The position numbers were made by a program, and so were the translations under genes. A model generated the notes under the pieces. That model had not been told where the DNA came from. It did not search any database and saw only the letters and a list, made by a program, of their open reading frames with translations. From DASQEH01 sp038239485 (GTDB lineage: Bacteria; Actinomycetota; Actinomycetes; Propionibacteriales; Nocardioidaceae), in the NCBI GenBank assembly GCA_038239485.1, contig JBBSET010000048.1, forward strand, positions 1 to 29,526: a DNA stretch of 29,526 bases. Reading direction: 5' to 3'. Positions within the stretch are counted from its first letter, which is position 1. Every line of letters starts with the position of its first letter. Positions 1 through 7,111 of this stretch are shown here, one piece after another.

Positions 1-582
1 CTTGTCGAGGTCGTCGCCGGCTGCGTGGCCGCCGCGGACGAGCTCGGAGATGCCGCGATCATCGCTGCCCGACACCGCCTCGAACACGTCGAGATGCCGG
101 ACGACCACGCGGTGGCCGTGCTGGCGCGGCTCGGGATCGTGGCGAGCGTCCAGCCCGCCTTCGACGCGGCCTGGGGCGCAGAGGGCCAGCTGTACGAGCG
201 TCGGCTGGGTCGGGACCGCGCTCGACCGATGAACCCCTTCGCCGCGATGCGGGACGCCGGTGTCACGCTTGCCTTCGGGTCTGACAGCCCGGTCACGCCG
301 CTGTCGCCATGGGCGGGCGTCCGCGCCGCGGCCCGCCATCACTGCCCCGATCAGCGGCTCAGCGTCGCCGCCGGCTTCGACGCGCATACCCGTGGCGGCC
401 ACCGAGCCAGGCGCGACGACAGCGCCGGAGTCCTCGACCCAGGCGCCGCAGCGACGTACGCCGTCTGGGACGGCGCCACCGAGCCGGGGACCCTCCCGCC
501 GCTCGGGCCGGACGACGCGCTGCCTCGCTGCCTGCGCAGCGTCGTCGGCGGTCGAGTCGCCTTCGACGCCGAGGAGCTCTAG
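1..582 (+). CDS. Amidohydrolase (Amidohydro_3 / YtcJ-like), C-terminal part, 5' end outside window
   Basis: Open from the first base, so the start lies upstream; 193 residues are visible. The visible part is the C-terminal half of a TIM-barrel metal-dependent amidohydrolase: a RHRLEHVEMPDD segment with metal-ligand-type histidines, a SVQPAFDAAWG strand, the LAFGSDSPVTPLSPW segment with the catalytic-type Asp, and the terminal beta-sandwich segment GVLDPGAAATYAVWDG. These match the Amidohydro_3/YtcJ group, which hydrolyses amide or related C-N bonds; the substrate cannot be read from the sequence. Its TAG stop overlaps the GTG start of kamD by one base, so the two are co-translated and the enzyme probably serves, or feeds, the lysine pathway encoded behind it. 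That link is inference from position. Confidence 0.85.
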   Translation, partial: LVEVVAGCVAAADELGDAAIIAARHRLEHVEMPDDHAVAVLARLGIVASVQPAFDAAWGAEGQLYERRLGRDRARPMNPFAAMRDAGVTLAFGSDSPVTPLSPWAGVRAAARHHCPDQRLSVAAGFDAHTRGGHRARRDDSAGVLDPGAAATYAVWDGATEPGTLPPLGPDDALPRCLRSVVGGRVAFDAEEL

Positions 583-2153
583 TGGCCGCCCGGATCCGCC
601 CGCGCCTGGAGCTCGACAAGGCGACTGTGACCAAGGCACGCGCGCTGGCCCGCCGGGCCGGCCGGCCGATCGTCGGAATGGCCAAGCAGCACACCACAGT
701 CTCGGTCGAACGGGCGACGCTTCGGCTGGCCGGACTGGCGGGAGCTGACCCGGACGGAACTCCGTGGGTCAACCGGCTCGTCGACGCCGCCCGCGGCGAC
801 GTCGGCCTGGAGCACGGCATGACGCTGCCCGTCTGGGACGCGCTGCTGCGAGAGGACACCGACCTCGCCACGCTCGCTCGGCAGGCCGCAGTCGGGCAGG
901 TCCGGTTCCGGATCCCGGAAGGTCGCGACGCCACCCGCGCCCGCTCGGCGGGGCGCAAGGCCGTCGCCGCCGGGATCCGTACGGTGGACCGGCGCCGGCG
1001 CGAGCGCGAGCGGCTGATCAAGCGCTGGGGCGATCCCGCCCAGAAGCCATGGATCTACCTCATCGTCGCGACCGGCGACATCTACGAAGACATCCCGCAG
1101 GCCCAAGCAGCCGCCCGCGGCGGCGCGGACGTCATCGCGGTGATCCGGTCGACCGGCCAGTCGCTGCTCGACTACGTCCCCGAGGGGCCGACCAGGGAAG
1201 GCTTCGCCGGGACGTACGCGACGCAGGACAACTTCCGGCTGATGCGAGCCGCCCTCGACGAGGTCAGCCGGGAGCTCGGCCGCTACGTCCGGCTGACCAA
1301 CTACGCATCGGGGCTGTGCATGCCCGAGATCGCCGCGCTGGCCGGGCTGGAACGGCTCGACATGATGCTCAACGACTCGATGTACGGCATCTTGTTCCGC
1401 GACATCAACCCGGTCCGGACATTCGTCGACCAGCGGTTCAGCCGGCAGGTGCATGCCCGTGCCGGCATCATCATCAACACCGGCGAGGACAACTACCTCA
1501 CCACGGCCGACGCCGTCGAGGCGGCTCACACCGTGACGGTCAGCCAGCTTCTGAACGAGTACTTCGCGAAGGAGGCCAACCTGGAGGACTGGCAGCTCGG
1601 ACTGGGTCATGCGTTCGAGATCGACCCGGAGATACCGGACAGTTTTCGCCTCGAGCTCGCACATGCGCTGCTGGCCCGGACGCTCTTCCCCAAGGCCCCA
1701 CTGAAGTGGATGCCGCCGACCCGGCACATGACCGGCGACGTGTTCAAGGGGTACCTGCTCGACGGCTTCTTCAACCTGGCCGGTGCGATGACCGACCAGG
1801 ACATCCTGCTGGTCGGCATGATGACCGAGGCGGTGGTCACGCCCTGGCTGTCGGACCGCGACCTCGCCCTGCAGAACGTCCGGTACGTCATGAACGCCGC
1901 CGGCCGCCTCGCGGAGGACTTCGTGCCACGACCGGGCGGCTTCATCGCCGGCCGTGCCAACCAGGTGCTGGCGGAGTCGATCGAGCTGCTGGAGAGGATC
2001 CTCGCGCACGACGACGGCCTGTTGGACGCCATCGCCGACGGCACGTTCGGTCTGATGAAGCGGCCCTCCGACGCCGGCCGGGGCCTCGAGGGCGTGGCGC
2101 GGAAGGCCCCCGCCTACTACAACCCGGCCACCGAGCTGCTGGAGGAGTCATGA
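582..2153 (+). CDS. kamD: Lysine 5,6-aminomutase, alpha subunit
   Basis: Large subunit of the PLP- and adenosylcobalamin-dependent mutase that moves the terminal amino group of D-lysine or L-beta-lysine to the neighbouring carbon, giving 2,5- or 3,5-diaminohexanoate in lysine fermentation. The protein is 523 residues, close to the roughly 516 of the clostridial enzyme. Recognisable stretches are the N-terminal PRLELDKATVTKAR arm, AKQHTTVSVERATLRL, PWIYLIVATGDIYEDIPQ and the TGDVFKGYLLDGFFNLAG segment of the PLP barrel. The GTG at 582 is chosen because it overlaps the preceding stop and begins the conserved N terminus; the frame is open further upstream but that part overlaps the amidohydrolase. 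The 3' end overlaps kamE by four bases (ATGA), consistent with fixed stoichiometry. Confidence 0.95.
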   Translation: MAARIRPRLELDKATVTKARALARRAGRPIVGMAKQHTTVSVERATLRLAGLAGADPDGTPWVNRLVDAARGDVGLEHGMTLPVWDALLREDTDLATLARQAAVGQVRFRIPEGRDATRARSAGRKAVAAGIRTVDRRRRERERLIKRWGDPAQKPWIYLIVATGDIYEDIPQAQAAARGGADVIAVIRSTGQSLLDYVPEGPTREGFAGTYATQDNFRLMRAALDEVSRELGRYVRLTNYASGLCMPEIAALAGLERLDMMLNDSMYGILFRDINPVRTFVDQRFSRQVHARAGIIINTGEDNYLTTADAVEAAHTVTVSQLLNEYFAKEANLEDWQLGLGHAFEIDPEIPDSFRLELAHALLARTLFPKAPLKWMPPTRHMTGDVFKGYLLDGFFNLAGAMTDQDILLVGMMTEAVVTPWLSDRDLALQNVRYVMNAAGRLAEDFVPRPGGFIAGRANQVLAESIELLERILAHDDGLLDAIADGTFGLMKRPSDAGRGLEGVARKAPAYYNPATELLEES

Positions 2154-2917
2154 GGGACACGATCGTGCGGCCGTACGGCGATACCACCGGCGACGGGATG
2201 GTGCAGCTGTCCTTCACCCTGCCGCTCCCGCACGACAAGCGAGCAGAGGGCGCGGCCGTCCAGCTCGCCACCAAGATGGGCATCGAGCCCGCCATGGTCG
2301 TGCACGCCAAGGCGATGGGCCCGGACTTCACCTTCTTCGTCGTCTACGGCCGGTCCAACCACCTGGTCGACCCCAGCAAGGTCGAGGTGGTCGAGCGGTC
2401 GTACCCCCTGCTCACCCCCAAGGAGGTCAACGCGTCGGTGAAGAAGGCACTACGCCGACGCCTGGTCGTGGTCGGCGCTTGTATCGGCACCGACGCCCAC
2501 ACCGTCGGGATCGACGCGATCCTCAACATCAAGGGCTTCGCCGGGGAGAAGGGGCTGGAGTACTACCGGGAGCTGCGGGTCGTGAACCTCGGTGCCCAGG
2601 TCTCGGTGCCCATGCTGGTGGCGCGGGTGCAGGAGGAGGCCGCCGACGCCGTCCTGGTGTCTCAGGTCGTGACCCAGCGCGACGCGCATCTCCTCAACGC
2701 CAAGGAGATGTCAGCGGCCTTCAGGGAGGCGTACCCGACTGACGAGCTGCCGCTACTGATCCTCGGGGGACCCCGGTTCGACGAGGCGCAGGCCGGCGAG
2801 CTCGGCGTCGACCGGGTCTTCACCCGTGGCACCACGCCAGGGGAGGTCGCGAGCTACCTCGCGTACGAGCTGGTCGGCGAGGGTCGCGCCTTTCGCAGGC
2901 ACAGGCAGCCGGCATGA
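2150..2917 (+). CDS. kamE: Lysine 5,6-aminomutase, beta subunit (B12-binding)
   Basis: Small subunit of lysine 5,6-aminomutase, 255 residues. It carries the base-off cobalamin-binding motif DxHxxG (Asp115, His117, Gly120), where the histidine replaces the lower axial ligand of B12. A few residues on is NIKGFAGEKG; its Lys128 corresponds to the lysine (144 in the clostridial beta subunit) that forms the internal aldimine with PLP. The N-terminal third is the dimerisation domain and the rest is a Rossmann-like B12 domain ending in LILGGPRFDEAQAGELGVDRVF, which looks like the usual flavodoxin-fold helix and strand. It overlaps kamD by four bases upstream and the next gene by four bases downstream (ATGA at 2914). 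Activity needs adenosylcobalamin supplied or made by the cell. Confidence 0.95.
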   Translation: MRDTIVRPYGDTTGDGMVQLSFTLPLPHDKRAEGAAVQLATKMGIEPAMVVHAKAMGPDFTFFVVYGRSNHLVDPSKVEVVERSYPLLTPKEVNASVKKALRRRLVVVGACIGTDAHTVGIDAILNIKGFAGEKGLEYYRELRVVNLGAQVSVPMLVARVQEEAADAVLVSQVVTQRDAHLLNAKEMSAAFREAYPTDELPLLILGGPRFDEAQAGELGVDRVFTRGTTPGEVASYLAYELVGEGRAFRRHRQPA

Positions 2918-3327
2918 GCAGCGACGACAGCGGGCGTGATGGGCGTCTCGGGCTGACGGTCACCCACCGGCGCTATGTCCCGTACTCGCACGCCCACTAC
3001 GCCGGCAACCTCGTCGACGGCGCCTACAGTCTCGGCCTGTTCGGCGACGTCGCCACCGAGGTGTGCATCCGCACCGACGGCGACGAGGGGCTGTTCGCGT
3101 CCTACTCCGACGTGCAGTTCACAGCCCCACTCCGAGCCGGCGACGTCGTCGAGGTGACCGCCACCGTCACGCGCGTCGGTCGTCGGTCGCGGACGATCGA
3201 CTTCGTCGCGTCGGTGGTGTGTCGCGGATGTCCGGAAGGCGGGGTCTCAGCTGCTGAGGTACTGGCCGAGCCGGTCACAGTGACTACGGCGACAGGCACC
3301 GTTGTTATACCGATGGTAAGCAGTTGA
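2914..3327 (+). CDS. kal: 3-aminobutyryl-CoA ammonia-lyase (hotdog fold)
   Basis: Predicted to remove ammonia from L-3-aminobutyryl-CoA to give crotonyl-CoA, the step that follows Kce cleavage in the lysine fermentation pathway. The 137-residue protein is a single hotdog domain. The stretch AHYAGNLVDGAYSLGLFGDV followed by ATE, the GDEGLFASYSDVQFTAPLRAGD segment in two parts (GDEGLFASY; FTAPLRAGD) and the following VEVTATV strand closely resemble clostridial Kal. The start ATG lies inside the kamE stop (ATGA), so it is translationally coupled. The family assignment is by resemblance recalled from known sequences plus operon context; hotdog thioesterases are the alternative, but a thioesterase has no obvious role beside kamDE. 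The C terminus is somewhat extended and less conserved. Confidence 0.85.
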   Translation: MSSDDSGRDGRLGLTVTHRRYVPYSHAHYAGNLVDGAYSLGLFGDVATEVCIRTDGDEGLFASYSDVQFTAPLRAGDVVEVTATVTRVGRRSRTIDFVASVVCRGCPEGGVSAAEVLAEPVTVTTATGTVVIPMVSS

Positions 3328-3334
3328 CTACTTC

Positions 3335-3355
3335 GCGTGTCGACGACCGACACGC
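3335..3355 (+). terminator. Hairpin just after kal, possible operon terminator
   Basis: Seven bases after the kal stop, gcgtgtcg (3335-3342) and cgacacgc (3348-3355) form a perfect 8-bp stem with a 5-base loop. No T run follows, which is common for actinobacterial stem-only terminators. The remainder of the gap up to 3731 is not explained by this hairpin. Confidence 0.45.
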
Positions 3356-3719
3356 CGCGGTACCCAAACCTCTCCCCCTCAAACCGGGGTGGGCGTCATG
3401 CCGCTGACCAGCGACTCTGGCTGAACGCGCAGGTCAGGGGCATGTTGACAGTGCGGGGGACGGTTGGCAGAGTACGGGGAGTCCGCTGGAAAATCACACG
3501 AGCCACACCATTCTCTCGGGGCTGCGACACCTGGTTTCACCTTTCCAAACTCGGTATGGACGTTTGCCGCAGAGATTGCGAGCATCGCGTGAAGGGGACG
3601 CGGAGAGAGCCTGGTCACCACTAGACAACGGTCGGTCGATCCACTGCCAGTGGGTCGCTGTTCGGTCCGAAGGGAGATCGGGCTCTTGCCGCGTCCATGG
3701 CCGGCGGCAGCGGCGCAGG
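3356..3719. other. Intergenic stretch with no supported gene
   Basis: About 360 bases between the kam operon and lnt. Open frames exist on both strands (3337-3624 +, 3494-3961 -) but none has a convincing start or ribosome site or resembles a known protein, and local composition (runs such as aaaatcacacgagccacacc) is less codon-biased than neighbouring genes. I see no repeat, tRNA or riboswitch here. The end of the stretch carries the lnt promoter. Confidence 0.5.
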
Positions 3720-3725
3720 TAGTCT
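3720..3725 (+). promoter_or_regulatory. -10 box of lnt, leaderless-type
   Basis: TAGTCT lies at -12 to -7 relative to the A of the lnt ATG (3732). There is no ribosome site at normal spacing. The placement predicts a transcript starting at the initiation codon. No good -35 box is visible. Confidence 0.45.
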
Positions 3726-3731
3726 CCCCGC

Positions 3732-5252
3732 ATGCCCTTCCCGCCACGTGCTCGGCTGTTGGCTCGCACGGTGGTATCGCTGGTCTCGGGACTCGGCGTG
3801 GCGTTGGCGTTCCCACCGTTCGACGTGGTCTGGCTGATGCCGTTCGGCCTGGCCGGGCTGATGCTGACCGTGCAAGGCTGCCGCGGCAGGGGTGGGTTCG
3901 GACAGGGCTTCGCCTTCGGCTTGGGTTTCATGGTCCCGCTGCTTCGCTGGGTCACGATCATCGGAGACGACGCCTGGTTCGCGCTCGCGGCCCTGGAGGC
4001 GCTCTTCTACGCCGTGATGGCCATGACCTGGGCGTGGATGCGTTTCTACCGGTGGTGGCCGCTGGGCTTCGCGCTGAGCTGGGTGGGCGCTGAGCTGCTT
4101 CGTTCCATCGTTCCCTTCGGAGGGATGCCCTGGGGGAACCTCGCCTTCGGCCTCGTCCAGACCAGCTTGGTCCGTTACGGTCGGTTGGGGGGTACGGCCC
4201 TGGTGGCCTTCGTCGTCGTGCTGGTGGTGGCGGTGCTGGTCGACGCGCCCCAGCGGCGGAGGCGACCCCTGGTCGCCGGCCTGCTGGTTGCGGGCGCGTT
4301 GGCGCTGGCACTGGTCAGCCTTGTTCTGCCGCTCGGCGCCGACGGCGCGGCCGGGCACATCAGGGTCGCCGCCGTCCAGGGCAACGTGCCGGGGGAGGGC
4401 ATGGACCCCTTCGCCGAGAGACGAGCGGTCCTCAACAACCACGCCGCCGCGACCATCGCCTTCGCCAGGCGGGTCAAGCGTGGCGACGAGCCGAAGCCTG
4501 ACGTGGTCATCTGGCCGGAGAACTCCACCGACATCGACCCGTTCGCGGACCCGTCGGCGTACGAGCAGATCAACGCGGCCGTGCAGGCGATCGGTGTCCC
4601 GACCCTGGTCGGGGCTGTGGTCAACGGGCCGGACGCCCATCATGTCCAGAACATGGGCATCGTCTGGAGCCCGAAGTCCGGGCCGGGGGAGGAGTACGTC
4701 AAGCGGCACCTGGTGCCGTTCGGTGAGTACATCCCGTTTCGTGACATTCTGACGAAGTTCATCAGCAGGCTGAGCCAGATCCCCGAAGACTTCTCCCCGG
4801 GCACCAAGGACGGGGTGCTGAGGCTGGGGCCGGCCACGATCGGTGACGTGATGTGCTTCGAGGTGGCGTACGACCAGCTCGTGCACGACGTGATCGCGGG
4901 AGGTGGCCAGGTCCTCGTCGTGCAGACCAACAACGCCACCTACACCGGCACCGGGCAGCTCGAGCAGCAGTTCGCGATCTCGCGGTTCCGGGCGATCGAG
5001 ACCGGACGCAGCGTCGTCATCGCGGCCACCGACGGGATCAGCGGCATCATCGCTCCGGACGGCACCGTCATCGCCTCCGCCAAGCAGCGGACCCGAGCCG
5101 TCCTCGACGAGCGGGTTCAGCTGGCGGACGGCCTGACGCCGGCCGTCAGGTACGGCTACTGGCTGAAGATCGTGCTCTCGGTGATCGCCCTCGGTCTGTC
5201 GGTAGTCGCCTATTTGGGTAGGCGCGGCGTTGTTGGCAGGATTGGACGATGA
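3732..5252 (+). CDS. lnt: Apolipoprotein N-acyltransferase
   Basis: Integral membrane enzyme that N-acylates the lipid-modified N-terminal cysteine of lipoproteins. Residues 1 to about 210 hold several hydrophobic segments; about 213-470 is a carbon-nitrogen hydrolase domain on the outer face; a last membrane segment lies near 475-495. The expected Glu-Lys-Cys triad is visible: Glu263 in WPENS, Lys324 in YVKRHLVPFGEYIPFR, Cys375 in MCFEVAYD. Length 506 is typical. The stop overlaps the start of the mannosyltransferase gene by four bases. In mycobacteria the two are fused (M. tuberculosis Ppm1) or adjacent, where Lnt anchors the soluble mannosyltransferase; here they are separate but coupled. 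Confidence 0.95.
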   Translation: MPFPPRARLLARTVVSLVSGLGVALAFPPFDVVWLMPFGLAGLMLTVQGCRGRGGFGQGFAFGLGFMVPLLRWVTIIGDDAWFALAALEALFYAVMAMTWAWMRFYRWWPLGFALSWVGAELLRSIVPFGGMPWGNLAFGLVQTSLVRYGRLGGTALVAFVVVLVVAVLVDAPQRRRRPLVAGLLVAGALALALVSLVLPLGADGAAGHIRVAAVQGNVPGEGMDPFAERRAVLNNHAAATIAFARRVKRGDEPKPDVVIWPENSTDIDPFADPSAYEQINAAVQAIGVPTLVGAVVNGPDAHHVQNMGIVWSPKSGPGEEYVKRHLVPFGEYIPFRDILTKFISRLSQIPEDFSPGTKDGVLRLGPATIGDVMCFEVAYDQLVHDVIAGGGQVLVVQTNNATYTGTGQLEQQFAISRFRAIETGRSVVIAATDGISGIIAPDGTVIASAKQRTRAVLDERVQLADGLTPAVRYGYWLKIVLSVIALGLSVVAYLGRRGVVGRIGR

Positions 5253-6007
5253 GCAGCCAGCGTGGCCTCGTGGTCGTCCCGACCTACAACGAGGCTGACA
5301 ACATCGAGCTGATCCTCGACCGGATCCGTGCCTCGGTGCCGTCGTTCGACGTGCTGGTGGTCGATGACGGCTCACCTGACGGGACCGGTGACCTGGCGGA
5401 CAAGGTCGCGGCCGTCGACGACCAGGTCGAGGTGATGCACCGCAGCGAGAAGCGCGGCCTGGGTGCTGCATACCTGGCCGGGTTCGACTGGGGACTCGAG
5501 CACGGCTACGACATCTTCGTCGAGATGGATGCCGACGGCTCGCACCTGCCCGAGCAGCTGCCGCGCCTGCTGGACGCGCTCGGCCGCGCCGACCTGGTGC
5601 TCGGTTCCCGATGGGTCAGGGGCGGCCGGGTGGTCAACTGGCCCAGGCGACGAGAGCTGCTGTCGCGCGGCGCCAACACGTATGCCCGGCTCGCCCTGGG
5701 ACTGTCGCTGCATGATGCGACGGCCGGGTTCCGGGCGTTCCGGCGCGTCACCTTGGAGTCCATCGACCTGTGGTCGGTGAGCTCACAGGGCTACTGTTTC
5801 CAGGTGGACCTCGCCCGACGCTCTGTCGAGGCAGGACTGCGCGTCGTCGAGGTTCCGATCACGTTCGTCGAACGCGAGCACGGGCGCTCGAAGATGAGCG
5901 CCGACATCGTCAGGGAGGCGCTGGTGAAGGTGACCCAGTGGGGGGTTCAGCATCGGGTGAGCCAGCTTAGGCGCGTAGGCACGCGCGTACCGGCGGGGCG
6001 GGGCTGA
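5249..6007 (+). CDS. ppm1: Polyprenol-phosphate mannosyltransferase (GT2)
   Basis: Transfers mannose from GDP-mannose to polyprenyl phosphate, giving the lipid-linked mannose donor for lipoglycans and protein O-mannosylation. The 252-residue protein is a single GT-A domain without membrane segments: VVPTYNEADNIELIL at the N terminus, VVDDGSPDGTGDLAD with Asp39-Asp40, the metal-binding DAD at 94-96 in VEMDADGSHLPEQLP, then SRWVRGGRVVNWPRRRELLS and the C-terminal VPITFVEREHGRSKMS typical of DPM1-like enzymes. Its start overlaps the lnt stop (ATGA), and Lnt is the likely membrane partner. Other GT2 enzymes of undecaprenyl-phosphate sugar transfer are possible, but the lnt linkage favours Ppm1 domain 2. 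Confidence 0.92.
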   Translation: MSSQRGLVVVPTYNEADNIELILDRIRASVPSFDVLVVDDGSPDGTGDLADKVAAVDDQVEVMHRSEKRGLGAAYLAGFDWGLEHGYDIFVEMDADGSHLPEQLPRLLDALGRADLVLGSRWVRGGRVVNWPRRRELLSRGANTYARLALGLSLHDATAGFRAFRRVTLESIDLWSVSSQGYCFQVDLARRSVEAGLRVVEVPITFVEREHGRSKMSADIVREALVKVTQWGVQHRVSQLRRVGTRVPAGRG

Positions 6008-6008
6008 C

Positions 6009-6458
6009 ATGCCGCTCGCCTTCCTGCTCGGGCTGTTCATCGCCGTTCCGATCGTGGAGATCTACGTCATCATCCAGGTCGGGCAGGCGATCGGCGCGAT
6101 CCCGACCATCCTGCTGCTGATCCTGGAGTCGTTCATCGGCGCGTGGCTGCTCAAACGCGAGGGGCGTCGGGCCTGGCGGGCCCTGACCGAGACCATCGGC
6201 CGCGGCCAGCTGCCAGGACGGGAGCTCGCGGACGCGACGTTGGTCCTCGTCGGTGGCACGCTGCTGCTCACGCCGGGCTTCGTCACCGACGTGTTCGGGT
6301 TCTTCTTCGTGCTGCCGTTCACACGGCCGATCGCACGTCGGCTGCTGCTGTGGTTCGCTGCCAGGCGGGTGGCGTCACGGGCCAGACGAGGGTATGCACC
6401 GTCCAACGGCGGCGTCCACGTCATCTACCGCGGTGACGACGAGCGCCCCGAGGGGTGA
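6009..6458 (+). CDS. fxsA: FxsA-family membrane protein
   Basis: Small integral membrane protein, 149 residues. The N-terminal segment LAFLLGLFIAVPIVEIYVII with its buried Glu, followed by a second hydrophobic stretch (TILLLILESFIGAWLLKREG) and the central GGTLLLTPGFVTDVFGF motif before a third segment, identifies FxsA. In E. coli its overproduction relieves exclusion of phage T7 by the F plasmid; the normal role is not established. The basic C-terminal tail is probably cytoplasmic. It starts one base after the mannosyltransferase stop and ends just before a strong terminator, so it is the last gene of the lnt operon. Confidence 0.9.
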   Translation: MPLAFLLGLFIAVPIVEIYVIIQVGQAIGAIPTILLLILESFIGAWLLKREGRRAWRALTETIGRGQLPGRELADATLVLVGGTLLLTPGFVTDVFGFFFVLPFTRPIARRLLLWFAARRVASRARRGYAPSNGGVHVIYRGDDERPEG

Positions 6459-6479
6459 CGGCGAACTCGGCGGAACGGA

Positions 6480-6516
6480 GAAAGAGGCGCTCCCCTCATA
6501 GGGAGGCGCCTCTTTC
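6480..6516. terminator. Bidirectional terminator between fxsA and rbpA
   Basis: The arms gaaagaggcgc (6480-6490) and gcgcctctttc (6506-6516) pair over 11 bp and are extended by tccc/ggga with one bulged base, leaving a short loop. It lies between two convergent genes, with A-rich and T-rich arm ends that could serve on either strand. Confidence 0.9.
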
Positions 6517-6531
6517 GCTCGAACTGGACGC

Positions 6532-6921
6532 TCAGGCGGACTTCTGTGTCTTGGCGGCACGGGTGCGGTGCAGGTGGCTCGGGCCGATCGCTCCGGTGCG
6601 GAGCAGCTCCAGCCGCTCGGACAGGATGTCTTCCAGCTCCGGGATCGAGCGGCGCTCGAGAAGCATGTCCCAGTGAGTGCGCGCCGGCTTCTCAGCCTTG
6701 GCTTCAGGCTTGCTGCCATGGCGCTGGTGCGACTCGGCGCCGCAGCGTGGGCACTCCCAGGTGAAGGGGATGTCCGCCTCCGCCGCCATCGGGATCTCGA
6801 ACTCGTGGCCTTGGGCGCAGTCGTAGACGACCCGCTGACGCGGGGCGAACTCGATTCCGCTCTCGTCTTCGAAGGAGGTGCCGCCGAGGCGGGATCCCCG
6901 AAGGGTGGCTCGTTCTGACAT
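6532..6921 (-). CDS. rbpA: RNA polymerase-binding protein RbpA
   Basis: Actinobacterial factor that binds RNA polymerase together with the primary sigma factor, stabilises the open complex and raises basal tolerance to rifampicin. The 129-residue protein shows the N-terminal tail (RATLRGSRLGGTSFEDESG), the core domain VVYDCAQGHEFEIPM ... WECPRCGAES with two Cys pairs in a zinc-ribbon-like arrangement, and the basic linker and sigma-interaction domain KPARTHWDMLLERRSIPELE. A GGGAG ribosome site lies six bases before the ATG. A long leader of about 90 bases and a SigR-type promoter precede it, so it is probably induced by thiol-oxidative stress, as known for Streptomyces rbpA1. Confidence 0.96.
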   Translation of the reverse strand: MSERATLRGSRLGGTSFEDESGIEFAPRQRVVYDCAQGHEFEIPMAAEADIPFTWECPRCGAESHQRHGSKPEAKAEKPARTHWDMLLERRSIPELEDILSERLELLRTGAIGPSHLHRTRAAKTQKSA

Positions 6922-6936
6922 GATCGACTCCCCGAT

Positions 6937-7040
6937 ATCATTGGTAGATCCCCGTGGTCAGTCACTGGCCGATGCAGTCTGTGGTGTTGTCGGGCCGGTG
7001 TGTCTGACATAGGCTTGAACGCCCGTCTGGTACCAATGAT
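6937..7040. repeat. 10-bp inverted repeat flanking the rbpA leader
   Basis: ATCATTGGTA at 6937-6946 and its exact complement TACCAATGAT at 7031-7040 bracket the rbpA leader, 84 bases apart. One copy touches the -35 box, the other lies just before the ribosome site. It may be a pair of protein sites or chance. Confidence 0.35.
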
Positions 7041-7043
7041 TCC
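7018..7043 (-). promoter_or_regulatory. SigR/SigH-type promoter of rbpA
   Basis: On the minus strand GGAAT (7043-7039) and GTT (7020-7018) are separated by exactly 18 bases, the consensus of the disulphide-stress sigma factor SigR (SigH in mycobacteria). It lies about 100 bases before the rbpA ATG and points towards it. Streptomyces rbpA1 is a known SigR target. Confidence 0.75.
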
Positions 7044-7111
7044 CACTCCTCCTGAGAGTCGGCTGAGACAGACGCATGATCACGCTAAGACCGGGTCGCC
7101 AGGTGTCGTGA

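Noticed and set aside
3337..3624. Open frame of 95 codons after the kam operon
   Set aside because: It begins inside the hairpin after kal, lacks a ribosome site and resembles no protein; codon use is unlike neighbouring genes.
3621..5471. 616-codon antisense frame over lnt
   Set aside because: Same cause; lnt has all catalytic residues on the sense strand.
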